A stretch of DNA of 5,344 nucleotides from an uncultured Eubacteriales bacterium (GCA_905201305.1 CAJKNS010000176.1:1-5344), one strand, 5' to 3'. Counted from the stretch's first letter, positions 1 to 5,344 are shown. Notes: generated from the sequence alone by a model not told the origin. Made by a program: numbers and translations.

Positions 1-237
1 ATGCCCACCACCGGCTCCATGCCCGGCATCAAGGCATTCACGGCGGCAGTTCTGGGCGGCATTGGCTCCATTCCCGGCGCAATGCTGGGCGGCATCCTGC
101 TGGGTGTCATCGAGATTTTCAGTAAGGCATATATCTCCACTCAGCTCAGCGATGCCATTGTGTTTGCGGTTCTGATCGTTGTCCTGCTCATTAAGCCTGC
201 GGGTCTTTTGGGCAAGAAGGTCAGAGAGAAAGTGTGA
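1..237 (+). CDS. livH: LivH-type branched-chain amino acid ABC permease, C-terminal fragment (5' truncated by window edge)
   Basis: This is the last 78 codons of an inner-membrane permease of the LivH family, which pairs with LivM to form the channel of the leucine/isoleucine/valine importer. The fragment shows the conserved family segment with key stretches PGIKAF (residues 8-13), AAVLGGIGSIPGAMLGG (15-31) and the C-terminal KPAGLLGKK (65-73). Between them lie two hydrophobic stretches (about 24-40 and 50-66) that would be the last membrane segments. The reading frame is open from the first base, and the ATG at position 1 is almost certainly an internal methionine. LivH proteins are usually close to 290-300 residues, so about 215 residues are missing upstream. 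The TGA stop lies 10 bp before livM. The livM partner and two LivG/LivF ATPases immediately downstream confirm the system. The substrate (branched-chain or another hydrophobic amino acid, possibly urea or an amide in related systems) is inferred from family only. Confidence 0.9.
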   Translation: MPTTGSMPGIKAFTAAVLGGIGSIPGAMLGGILLGVIEIFSKAYISTQLSDAIVFAVLIVVLLIKPAGLLGKKVREKV

Positions 238-242
238 GGTGG
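236..242 (+). promoter_or_regulatory. Ribosome binding site of livM
   Basis: GAGGTGG lies 5 bp before the ATG at 248 and overlaps the livH stop codon. It fixes the livM start at 248. The upstream in-frame TTG at 179 lies inside livH, has no such site, and would add 23 charged residues unlike a LivM N-terminus. Confidence 0.75.
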
Positions 243-247
243 CTGCT

Positions 248-1327
248 ATGAAAAAAATCAGTAAAACCACCCGCAGCAATATGATTACATATGGCATTGT
301 TATCCTTGCCTTTGTGATTATGCAGTTTCTTGTGTCGGGCGGACATGTAACCAACTCCCTGTCCGGTCAGCTGGTGCCCATCTGTGTGTACATTTGCTTG
401 GCAATCAGCCTGAACCTGACGGTTGGTATTCTGGGCGAGCTGAGCCTGGGTCATGCCGGCTTTATGAGCGTCGGCGCATTCTCCGGCGTGGTGTTGGCAA
501 TGAGCATTCAGAATGCGGTACCCAGTGGTCCGGTCCGTTTGCTGCTTGCGATCATTGTAGGCGGCATTATGGCTGCCATTGCCGGCGTGATTGTCGGCGT
601 CCCGGTTCTGCGGCTCCAGGGCGACTATCTTGCCATTGTTACCCTGGCATTTGGCGAGATTATCAAGAACATCCTCAACAACCTCTATGTGGGCGTAGAT
701 GGCTCCGGACTGCATTTCAGCATGAAGAGCACCGACGCGCTGGGGCTGGTGGATGGCAAAGTCCTGATTAACGGTCCCATGGGCGCTACTGGTGTGACAA
801 AGCTTTCTACCTTTGTAGCGGGCTTTATTCTGGTGCTGGTGGTGCTGACTGTTACCCTGAACCTGATTCGCAGCCGTTCCGGTCGTGCGATTATGGCAAT
901 TCGAGACAACCGCATTGCAGCAGAGTCCGTGGGCATCAATATCACCAAGTATAAGCTGATGGCATTTGTGACCTCCGCTGCGCTGGCTGGTATGGCAGGC
1001 GCACTGTATGCCATGAACTATTCCACCATCGTGCCCAAGAAGTTTGACTTCAACACTTCGATTCTGATCCTGGTATTTGTGGTTCTGGGCGGCATGGGTA
1101 ATATCCGCGGCAGCATCATTGCGGCAACGGTACTGACCATTCTGCCTGAGGCACTGCGCGCCATGAACGATTACCGCATGCTGATCTATGCCATTGTGCT
1201 GATTCTGGTCATGCTGGTCACCAATAACCCCACCTTGAAGAGCGGCTGGAATATGGTGAAGAGCAAGGTTATGTTCTGGAAGAAAGCACCTGCAGTTTCT
1301 GAGGAAGGAGGCGGCACACATGAGTAA
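248..1327 (+). CDS. livM: LivM-type branched-chain amino acid ABC transporter permease
   Basis: The product (359 residues) is the second transmembrane subunit of the Liv importer and works with LivH in the cytoplasmic membrane. A short basic N-terminus (MKKISKTTR) leads into a first hydrophobic helix at about 13-29, followed by several more membrane segments. LivM hallmarks are visible: GELSLGHAGFMSVGAFSG (63-80), GDYLAIVTLAFGEI (124-137), the cytoplasmic coupling loop GRAIMAIRDNRIAAESVG (211-228) that contacts the ATPases, and VVLGGMGNIRGS (277-288). The C-terminal tail (about 335-359) is hydrophilic with a Gly-rich end. The length is in the normal family range, with no frameshift or missing block. 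The start is chosen from the GAGGTGG ribosome site. The last 8 bp overlap livG, and the livG ribosome site lies inside this gene, which points to coupled translation. Family assignment is firm; exact amino acid specificity cannot be read from the permease. Confidence 0.95.
   Translation: MKKISKTTRSNMITYGIVILAFVIMQFLVSGGHVTNSLSGQLVPICVYICLAISLNLTVGILGELSLGHAGFMSVGAFSGVVLAMSIQNAVPSGPVRLLLAIIVGGIMAAIAGVIVGVPVLRLQGDYLAIVTLAFGEIIKNILNNLYVGVDGSGLHFSMKSTDALGLVDGKVLINGPMGATGVTKLSTFVAGFILVLVVLTVTLNLIRSRSGRAIMAIRDNRIAAESVGINITKYKLMAFVTSAALAGMAGALYAMNYSTIVPKKFDFNTSILILVFVVLGGMGNIRGSIIAATVLTILPEALRAMNDYRMLIYAIVLILVMLVTNNPTLKSGWNMVKSKVMFWKKAPAVSEEGGGTHE
1305..1311 (+). promoter_or_regulatory. Ribosome binding site of livG, inside livM
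   Basis: AAGGAGG sits 8 bp before the ATG at 1320, an ideal match and spacing. It supports this start over the in-frame ATG at 1329, which would leave a 17-bp gap. The site encodes part of the LivM C-terminal tail. Confidence 0.8.
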
Positions 1328-2150
1328 GATGGTTCCCGTACCCAGCGACAGCATTATCCCCGAGCGTGATTTGGACAAAACTCCGGTTCTGGAGGCAAAG
1401 CACCTGGGCATTGATTTCGGCGGTCTTACCGCTGTGGACGACTTCAACCTGACTGTTGGAAGAACGGAAATTGCAGGACTCATCGGACCCAACGGCGCCG
1501 GCAAAACCACCGTGTTTAACCTGCTTACCAAGGTCTATCAGCCCACCCGCGGCACCATCCTGCTGGACGGCAAGGAAACCTCCGGCATGAACACCGTTCA
1601 GGTAAACAAGGCAGGCATTGCCCGTACCTTCCAGAACATCCGCCTGTTCGATCAGCTGACCGTGGAGGAAAACGTCAAGGTTGGTCTGCACAATAATATG
1701 AAGGGCGGCATGGTGTCTGATATTTTCCGGCTGCCCCGGTATTGGAAGAGCGAGAAGCTGGCACATGAACGTGCTATGGAGCTTTTGAGTATTTTTGATA
1801 TGGAAAATCTCAAGGACCATCAGGCGGGATCGCTGCCCTACGGCGCACAGCGCCGGCTGGAGATTGTCCGTGCCCTTGCCACCAATCCTTTCCTGCTGCT
1901 GCTGGACGAGCCTGCTGCCGGTATGAACCCCTCGGAGACGGCGGAGCTGATGGAGAATATTCGGAAAATCCGCGATACGTTCCATATTGCCATTATGCTC
2001 ATTGAGCACGATATGAACCTGGTCATGGGTATCTGCGAGGGCATTGCCGTGCTGAACTACGGCAAGATCATTGCCAAGGGTACTCCCGAGGAAATCCAGG
2101 CAAATCCCCAGGTCATTGAGGCATATCTGGGCAAGAAGAAGGAGGGCTAA
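1320..2150 (+). CDS. livG: LivG-type branched-chain amino acid ABC transporter ATPase
   Basis: The product (276 residues) is one of the two cytoplasmic ATPases that drive the importer. It shows Walker A GPNGAGKTT (56-64, Lys62), Q-loop Gln105 in ARTFQNIRLF (101-110), a signature region LPYGAQRRLE (172-181), Walker B LLLLDEP (192-198) with catalytic Glu197, and switch His230 in LIEHDMN (227-233). The 'FGGLTAVDDF' start of the domain (33-42) and the C-terminal VIEAYLG (265-271) are typical of LivG. The signature is degenerate compared with LSGGQ: Pro-Tyr-Gly-Ala-Gln replaces Ser-Gly-Gly-Gln, a change LivG proteins partly share (family form often LSYGQQ). About 22 residues precede the conserved domain, longer than in the textbook protein, but the ribosome site supports this start. 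The gene overlaps livM by 8 bp and ends 3 bp before livF, so it is co-transcribed with both. Confidence 0.96.
   Translation: MSKMVPVPSDSIIPERDLDKTPVLEAKHLGIDFGGLTAVDDFNLTVGRTEIAGLIGPNGAGKTTVFNLLTKVYQPTRGTILLDGKETSGMNTVQVNKAGIARTFQNIRLFDQLTVEENVKVGLHNNMKGGMVSDIFRLPRYWKSEKLAHERAMELLSIFDMENLKDHQAGSLPYGAQRRLEIVRALATNPFLLLLDEPAAGMNPSETAELMENIRKIRDTFHIAIMLIEHDMNLVMGICEGIAVLNYGKIIAKGTPEEIQANPQVIEAYLGKKKEG
2139..2145 (+). promoter_or_regulatory. Ribosome binding site of livF, inside the livG 3' end
   Basis: AAGGAGG lies 8 bp before the ATG at 2154. A second in-frame ATG at 2160 would sit 14 bp away, so 2154 is preferred and the protein begins MSMLKV. Confidence 0.75.
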
Positions 2151-2153
2151 GTC

Positions 2154-2861
2154 ATGAGTATGCTGAAGGTTGAGGATCTCCACGTATATTATGGCAGCAT
2201 CCATGCCATTAAGGGCATCTCCTTCGAGGTGGAAGAGGGGGAAATTGTGACCCTGATTGGCGCCAACGGCGCCGGTAAGTCCACCACCCTGAACACCGTA
2301 TCCGGTCTTTTGAAGCCCAGAAGCGGCAGCATCGAGTTTGAGGGAAAGAGCATTATCAATGTTCCCGCCCACAAGGTGGTTTCCCATGGCATGGCGCTGT
2401 GCCCGGAAGGACGCCGGGTGTTCCTCCAGATGACCGTACAGGAGAATCTGGAGATGGGCGGCTATACCCGGAATCAGAGCGAGATTGCCGGTTCCATTGA
2501 AGATGTATATCAGCGCTTCCCCCGGCTGAAGGAGCGCTATAAGCAGACTGCCGGTACCCTGTCCGGCGGTGAGCAGCAGATGCTTGCTATGGGGCGCGCA
2601 ATGATGAGCAAGCCCAAGCTCCTCATGCTGGACGAGCCCTCTATGGGTCTGGCGCCCATTCTGGTGGAGCAGATCTTTGACATCATCAAGGAGCTGCATC
2701 AGGCAGGCACCACCATTCTTCTGGTGGAGCAGAACGCACAAGTGGCACTGTCCATTGCAGACCGCGCCTATGTGCTGGAGACTGGTACCATTTCCATGAG
2801 CGGCGATGCAAAAGAGCTGCTCAGCGATCCCAGGGTGCAGAAGGCATATCTGGGCGGCTAA
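2154..2861 (+). CDS. livF: LivF-type branched-chain amino acid ABC transporter ATPase
   Basis: The product (235 residues) is the second ATPase of the Liv importer and pairs with LivG under the LivH/LivM channel. Motifs in order: Walker A GANGAGKST (36-44, Lys42), the LivF-typical PEGRRVF (84-90) where most ABC proteins have a Q-loop glutamine, signature LSGGEQQ (136-142), Walker B LLMLDEP (156-162) with catalytic Glu161, the D-loop region SMGLAP (163-168), and LLVEQN (189-194). In the last, Gln193 replaces the usual switch histidine. Glu at the Q-loop and Gln at the H-loop are known LivF traits rather than damage. Full length, no gaps; the C-terminal VQKAYLGG matches the family. It is the last gene of the liv operon: a hairpin terminator starts 11 bp after the TAA stop. 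Codon choice, like that of the other liv genes, strongly favours AAG, CTG and GGC by eye, as in well-expressed genes. Confidence 0.96.
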   Translation: MSMLKVEDLHVYYGSIHAIKGISFEVEEGEIVTLIGANGAGKSTTLNTVSGLLKPRSGSIEFEGKSIINVPAHKVVSHGMALCPEGRRVFLQMTVQENLEMGGYTRNQSEIAGSIEDVYQRFPRLKERYKQTAGTLSGGEQQMLAMGRAMMSKPKLLMLDEPSMGLAPILVEQIFDIIKELHQAGTTILLVEQNAQVALSIADRAYVLETGTISMSGDAKELLSDPRVQKAYLGG

Positions 2862-2871
2862 CACAAGACAT

Positions 2872-2906
2872 AAGGGCGGAAACGCATGCTGCGTTTTCGC
2901 CCTTTT
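2872..2906 (+). terminator. Intrinsic terminator after livF
   Basis: A 15-bp stem pairs 2872-2886 with 2890-2904 around a 3-nt TGC loop. Every position pairs, with one G-U wobble (2879 with 2897). The GGGCGG side makes the base strong. The T-run is short (TTTT at 2903-2906, two of them in the stem) and is followed by CC, so termination may be incomplete. It lies 11 bp after the livF stop and 9 bp before the ribosome site of the HAD gene. Confidence 0.75.
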
Positions 2907-2915
2907 CCTGACGAT

Positions 2916-2921
2916 AAGGAG
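2916..2921 (+). promoter_or_regulatory. Ribosome binding site of the HAD phosphatase gene
   Basis: AAGGAG lies 8 bp before the ATG at 2930. A nearer ATG at 2926 is out of frame, only 4 bp from the site, and opens a reading frame of just 14 codons, so 2930 is the start. Confidence 0.7.
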
Positions 2922-2929
2922 AGATATGC

Positions 2930-3742
2930 ATGGGAATATTCGATGGTGTGCTGCTGGTGTCGGATTTTGACGATACCCTGGTAAACCGGAAAAAGCAGCT
3001 GCCGGAGCGGACAAAGCAGGCGCTTGAATGGTTCGTCTCCCAGGGCGGACTGTTTACCCTGGCGTCCGGCAGAGGGCTGGAATCGGTACGGCTGCAGGCG
3101 CCGGGACTGCCCATTGGTGCGCCGGTGATTGTAGCAAACGGAACACAAATTTACGACCTGAGACGGGAGCGGCTGCTGTTTGAGGCGTGCTTTCAGGAAA
3201 CTGTGAAAAAGGACTTTGCCGAAACATTGGAAGCATTTCCAACCTCGGCGGTGGAAGTTTTCGGAGCAGGGCAGCTCTATGCGGTGCGACCCAATGAGGT
3301 AACAAAAGTCCATCTGGAGGTCACAGGTCAGCATGCCCAGGTGGCGGCGCTGGAGGACATTCCAATACCTTGGGTGTATGCCAAATTTGAGGATACCCAC
3401 GAGCATTTGGAGGAAATGCAGCGGTGGATGAAGGAACAGTTTGGGAGCCGCTACGGTATCTTTTTCTCCCATCCCATGCTGCTGGAGATTACCCCCGGCG
3501 GCTGTAACAAGGGCAGCGGCGTAATCAAGCTGGCGGAGCTGTTGGGCATTGATCGAGCGAACCTCTACTGCGCCGGAGACAACGAAAACGATCTTGCCAT
3601 GCTGGAAGCAGCAGCGGTTGGATTCACGCCCGCAGGGAGCACCCAGGCGGCGCTCAGTGCGGCGGATGTGATTGTCTGCGACTGTGACCAGGGTGCGATT
3701 GCAGATGTGGTGCAACATCTAAAACGAAGGTATCACGCATAA
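2930..3742 (+). CDS. Cof-type HAD-superfamily hydrolase (subfamily IIB), probable sugar-phosphate or other small-molecule phosphatase
   Basis: This 270-residue cytoplasmic protein carries all four HAD motifs. Motif I is DFDDTL (12-17), with nucleophile Asp12 and acid/base Asp14. Motif II is TLASGR (43-48, Ser46). Motif III is Lys194 in NKGSG (193-197), and motif IV is GDNENDLAML (216-225), with Mg2+-binding Asp217 and Asp221. Between motifs II and III lies a cap of about 130 residues, and VIVANGTQIYD (66-76) is typical of Cof/YidA/YbiV-like enzymes (C2B cap). The length is normal for the family. Members hydrolyse various phosphorylated sugars, nucleotides or cofactors, and the substrate cannot be predicted from sequence alone. 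The gene is separated from livF by a terminator and ends on another, converging with the aro genes, so context gives no pathway. By eye its codon use is less biased than in the liv genes (more AAA, GGA and CGG), suggesting lower expression. No substrate-specific gene name is justified. Confidence 0.92.
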   Translation: MGIFDGVLLVSDFDDTLVNRKKQLPERTKQALEWFVSQGGLFTLASGRGLESVRLQAPGLPIGAPVIVANGTQIYDLRRERLLFEACFQETVKKDFAETLEAFPTSAVEVFGAGQLYAVRPNEVTKVHLEVTGQHAQVAALEDIPIPWVYAKFEDTHEHLEEMQRWMKEQFGSRYGIFFSHPMLLEITPGGCNKGSGVIKLAELLGIDRANLYCAGDNENDLAMLEAAAVGFTPAGSTQAALSAADVIVCDCDQGAIADVVQHLKRRYHA

Positions 3743-3779
3743 AAAATCCGAAACCCGGAAAATCGGGTTTCGGATTTTT
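3742..3779. terminator. Bidirectional terminator between converging HAD and aroE genes
   Basis: A perfect 16-bp stem pairs 3742-3757 with 3764-3779 around the 6-nt loop GAAAAT. The core is TCCGAAACCCG / CGGGTTTCGGA, flanked by an A-run (3741-3746) on the left and a T-run (3775-3779) on the right. Each strand therefore reads as a GC-rich hairpin ending in U's. The stem begins on the last base of the HAD stop codon and ends 6 bp before the aroE stop, so a single element fills nearly the whole 43-bp gap and can end both transcripts. Confidence 0.92.
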
Positions 3780-3785
3780 GCGTAT

Positions 3786-4655
3786 TTAGGCAAGTCCCCG
3801 GGGATCCACACCGCAGGCGTCCTGCATGGCTTTCCCAAGGTGCAAAACCGTGTTCTCAGGAAACGGTCGATTCAGGAAGAATTCCATGGCGAAAATCGCC
3901 TGGTAAATCAGCATGCCGATGCCGTTTCCGGCTTCGTGACCGGTGCGCCGTGCTTCTTCCATAAACGGGGTCATAGCAGGGGCATAGATGCAGTCCATAC
4001 ATAGTGCATCGGGCTTCAGGGCATCCAGACAGGGCACGTCGCTGCCGCCGATACCGGACATACCAATGGGTAGTGTGCTGATGAGCAGATCCGTCTGGGG
4101 CAGCACAGCATTCAGCTGCTCCAGTGACAGGGCTTCCATAGCAGCTTCGTTTTCACAGAGCTTTTGTGCCCGTGCCAGGGTGCGATTGGAAATATAGACC
4201 TTTTTTGCGCCGCTGTCCACTGCTGTCATGGCAATGGACTTTGCCGCACCGCCTGCGCCCAGAATGGTAACGGTTTGTCCGAGAAAATCCCGAGAGAATT
4301 CCGTCAAGGACTGACGAAAGCCCAAACCGTCGGTGGAATGCCCCTCCAGCTTGCCATCCCGAATCCGCACGGAGTTCACAGAAGCGCAACGCTTTGCTTC
4401 CGGCGTCATGGCGGAGAGATAGGGAATGATATCCTCCTTATGGGGCATGGTCAGGTTAAAGCCTTGAATTCCAATGGTTTTTGCCGCTGTAACGAATTCC
4501 CCAACCGTACCGGCAGGCACCGGAACCGCCAGATACAGGGCATCCTCATGGAGCTCCCGAAGCATGGTGTTGTGAAGCAGGGGAGACAGGCTGTGACCGA
4601 TGGGATCCCCAATGACGCACATCAGCCGCGTGCCGTTATGATACTCAATCTGCAT
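3786..4655 (-). CDS. aroE: Shikimate dehydrogenase (NADP+)
   Basis: AroE reduces 3-dehydroshikimate to shikimate with NADPH, the fourth step of chorismate synthesis, in the cytoplasm. The 289-residue protein has the substrate domain first: GDPIGHSLSPLLHN (16-29, shikimate-binding Ser22/Ser24), NLTMPHK (67-73, catalytic Lys73), VNS (93-95, substrate-binding Asn94) and STDGLGF (107-113, catalytic Asp109). The nucleotide-binding domain follows: ILGAGGAAKS (131-140) and NRT (157-159), whose Arg158 fits preference for NADPH. GIGMLIYQA (245-253) closes the active site with Gln252. Ser107 stands where most members have Asn before Thr-Asp, and VNS replaces VNT. The start at 4655 gives a normal N-terminus, but no clear Shine-Dalgarno sequence precedes it. 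The gene overlaps aroQ by 11 bp, so it probably depends on coupled translation. A quinate/shikimate dehydrogenase paralogue is possible, but the context and paired serines favour biosynthetic AroE. Confidence 0.95.
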   Translation of the reverse strand: MQIEYHNGTRLMCVIGDPIGHSLSPLLHNTMLRELHEDALYLAVPVPAGTVGEFVTAAKTIGIQGFNLTMPHKEDIIPYLSAMTPEAKRCASVNSVRIRDGKLEGHSTDGLGFRQSLTEFSRDFLGQTVTILGAGGAAKSIAMTAVDSGAKKVYISNRTLARAQKLCENEAAMEALSLEQLNAVLPQTDLLISTLPIGMSGIGGSDVPCLDALKPDALCMDCIYAPAMTPFMEEARRTGHEAGNGIGMLIYQAIFAMEFFLNRPFPENTVLHLGKAMQDACGVDPRGLA

Positions 4656-5088
4656 GGCTGCTCAGCTTTTCAATGAGATACCCCATGGCTGCCACATAGC
4701 CAAATTGACCCAGTCCGCAAATCTGACCGTCGCAGCCGGCAGCAGTGACGGATTTGTGCCGGAACTCCTCCCGCTTGTGGATGTTGGAGATATGAACCTC
4801 CACCGCAGGCAGATCCACTGCCTTCAGCGCATCGAGAATGGCATAGCTGTAATGGGTGTAAGCGCCGGGGTTGATGATGATGCCGTGGAAGGCGCCCTTT
4901 GCCTTGTGGATGGCATCGATGATGGCACCCTCGTGGTTGGACTGCATGCACTCCACCTCCACGTTCATGCTGGCTGCGGATTCCCGAATCCGGGCAACCA
5001 GGGCATCATAGCCGCTTTTTCCGTAAATGTCCGGCTCCCGGGAGCCAAGCAGATTCAGATTGGGTCCGTTAATGACTAAAAATCTCAT
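4645..5088 (-). CDS. aroQ: 3-dehydroquinate dehydratase, type II
   Basis: AroQ removes water from 3-dehydroquinate to give 3-dehydroshikimate, the third step of the shikimate pathway. The 147-residue length is that of the small type II enzyme (a dodecamer in known members), unrelated to the Schiff-base type I AroD. Motifs: INGPNLNLLG (6-15), SREPDIYG (16-23, with active-site Arg17 and catalytic Tyr22 on the mobile loop), QSNHEG (49-54), NPGAYTHYSYAILDAL (73-88, Asn73), and EVHISNIHKREEFRHKS (97-113, with Glu97, catalytic His99 and Arg110). All expected active-site residues are present. The ATG overlaps the stop of the upstream kinase gene in an ATGA junction, and a GGAGGG site lies 6 bp before it. 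The 3' end overlaps aroE by 11 bp. The three genes therefore form a tight unit transcribed right to left. Its promoter lies outside the window. Confidence 0.96.
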   Translation of the reverse strand: MRFLVINGPNLNLLGSREPDIYGKSGYDALVARIRESAASMNVEVECMQSNHEGAIIDAIHKAKGAFHGIIINPGAYTHYSYAILDALKAVDLPAVEVHISNIHKREEFRHKSVTAAGCDGQICGLGQFGYVAAMGYLIEKLSSHAD

Positions 5089-5344
5089 AGCTGTCCCTCC
5101 AATTTAGTTAGAATCTCCGCCACGGTGGCTTCCGGGCTGGAGAAATCGTTTATGACGATGTGAGAAAACGCCTGATAGATGGGCTCGCGCTGGGCAAAAC
5201 GGTTCAGAAATGCCTCCCGTCCCTGCTGTCCTAAGGGTCTGCCGGACATGTCTCCTGTGTCGTAGATCTCGCCGGGATCCCGGCGGAGAAATACTACAAT
5301 ACCGGTGGTTCGGAGCAGACTGCGGTTTTCCTCCCGCAGGGGCA
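5085..5344 (-). CDS. aroK: Shikimate kinase, C-terminal fragment (5' truncated by window edge)
   Basis: Reading leftward on the minus strand from 5342, an open frame of 85 codons ends in TGA at 5085. It resembles the second half of shikimate kinase, which phosphorylates shikimate with ATP (fifth pathway step). It begins PLREENRSLL, the helix that in the family follows the Gly-rich shikimate-binding loop. GIVVFLRRDP (14-23) is the core strand, and GRPL (34-37) is the lid motif with ATP-contacting Arg35. QREPIYQAF (51-59) carries the substrate-binding arginine (Arg52). The last residues, AEILTKLEGQL, form the usual C-terminal helix. The P-loop and the first half (about 80-90 residues) lie beyond the window. 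Placement directly upstream of aroQ and aroE strongly supports the call. aroK versus aroL naming cannot be decided from this fragment, and fusion of the missing N-terminus to another aro domain cannot be excluded. Confidence 0.85.
   Translation of the reverse strand, partial: PLREENRSLLRTTGIVVFLRRDPGEIYDTGDMSGRPLGQQGREAFLNRFAQREPIYQAFSHIVINDFSSPEATVAEILTKLEGQL
5095..5100 (-). promoter_or_regulatory. Ribosome binding site of aroQ, inside the shikimate kinase gene
   Basis: On the minus strand GGAGGG lies 6 bp before the ATG at 5088. It overlaps the kinase's last codons (Leu-Glu-Gly-Gln), so aroQ has its own strong site despite the 4-bp overlap. Confidence 0.75.

Noticed and set aside
1..237. 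Reading the first 78 codons as a complete small membrane protein
   Set aside because: The sequence matches only the C-terminal part of LivH, has no ribosome site visible, and begins exactly at the window edge.
179..247. Possible earlier livM start at the TTG at 179
   Set aside because: It lies within livH, has no good ribosome site, and adds a stretch unlike LivM N-termini. The ATG at 248 has GAGGTGG 5 bp upstream.
221..1531. 436-codon open frame on the minus strand opposite livM/livG
   Set aside because: It is a shadow of strongly biased codon use on the plus strand. The translation is rich in His, Gln, Asn and Cys with no recognisable domain, and it runs antisense to clear liv genes.
1269..3014. 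581-codon open frame on the minus strand opposite livG/livF
   Set aside because: Same cause: it spans two ATPase genes, their junction and a terminator, and resembles no protein family. The length reflects the rarity of TTA, CTA and TCA in one frame of the sense genes.
5033..5046. 14-bp perfect palindrome GGCTCCCGGGAGCC near the aroQ start
   Set aside because: It encodes the conserved Gly-Ser-Arg-Glu-Pro of the active-site loop, so protein conservation explains it. The possible 5-bp hairpin is too weak to claim regulation.
4654..5079. 141-codon plus-strand open frame opposite aroQ
   Set aside because: It is antisense to a gene with all type II dehydroquinase motifs and shows no domain of its own.
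5270..5285. 16-bp perfect palindrome CGCCGGGATCCCGGCG in the kinase gene
   Set aside because: It encodes Arg-Arg-Asp-Pro-Gly in the kinase frame and is explained by GC-rich codon choice. It has no second copy or promoter context to suggest an operator.

Overview
This looks like a chromosomal segment from a Gram-positive, gut-type Firmicute, probably of the Clostridia (Oscillospiraceae/Ruminococcaceae-like). The basis is moderately high GC (mid-50s by eye, not computed), strong AGGAGG-type ribosome sites at nearly every start, compact operons with overlapping genes, and the flavour of the protein sequences. The assignment is an inference without a database search. I see no mobile element, tRNA/rRNA, CRISPR array or phage gene.

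Layout. Positions 1-2861 (+) are the distal part of a branched-chain amino acid ABC importer operon: the 3' end of livH (permease), then complete livM (second permease), livG and livF (the two ATPases). Spacings are 10 bp, an 8-bp overlap and 3 bp. The start of livH and any substrate-binding protein gene lie outside the window. A hairpin at 2872-2904 with a short T-run follows livF. Just 25 bp after this stem comes a Cof-type HAD-family phosphatase (2930-3742, +). It ends directly on a long, perfect, A/T-flanked hairpin (3742-3779) that can serve as terminator for both converging transcription units.

Positions 3786-5344 (-) carry three consecutive-step genes of the shikimate pathway, transcribed right to left: the 3' end of a shikimate kinase gene (aroK-like), aroQ (type II 3-dehydroquinate dehydratase) and aroE (shikimate dehydrogenase). 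They overlap by 4 bp and 11 bp, so they form one translationally coupled unit.

How they work together. LivH/M form the membrane channel and LivG/F the ATPase heterodimer of a leucine/isoleucine/valine-type importer. AroQ makes 3-dehydroshikimate, AroE reduces it to shikimate and the kinase phosphorylates that product. The HAD enzyme has no evident functional link to either set. The content is ordinary metabolism and I do not see a new system. The points most worth a second look are the asymmetric ATP-site motifs of the LivG/LivF pair, the terminator lying between livF and the HAD gene with no room for a promoter after it, the SD-less aroE start, and the unusual residue next to the AroE catalytic aspartate.
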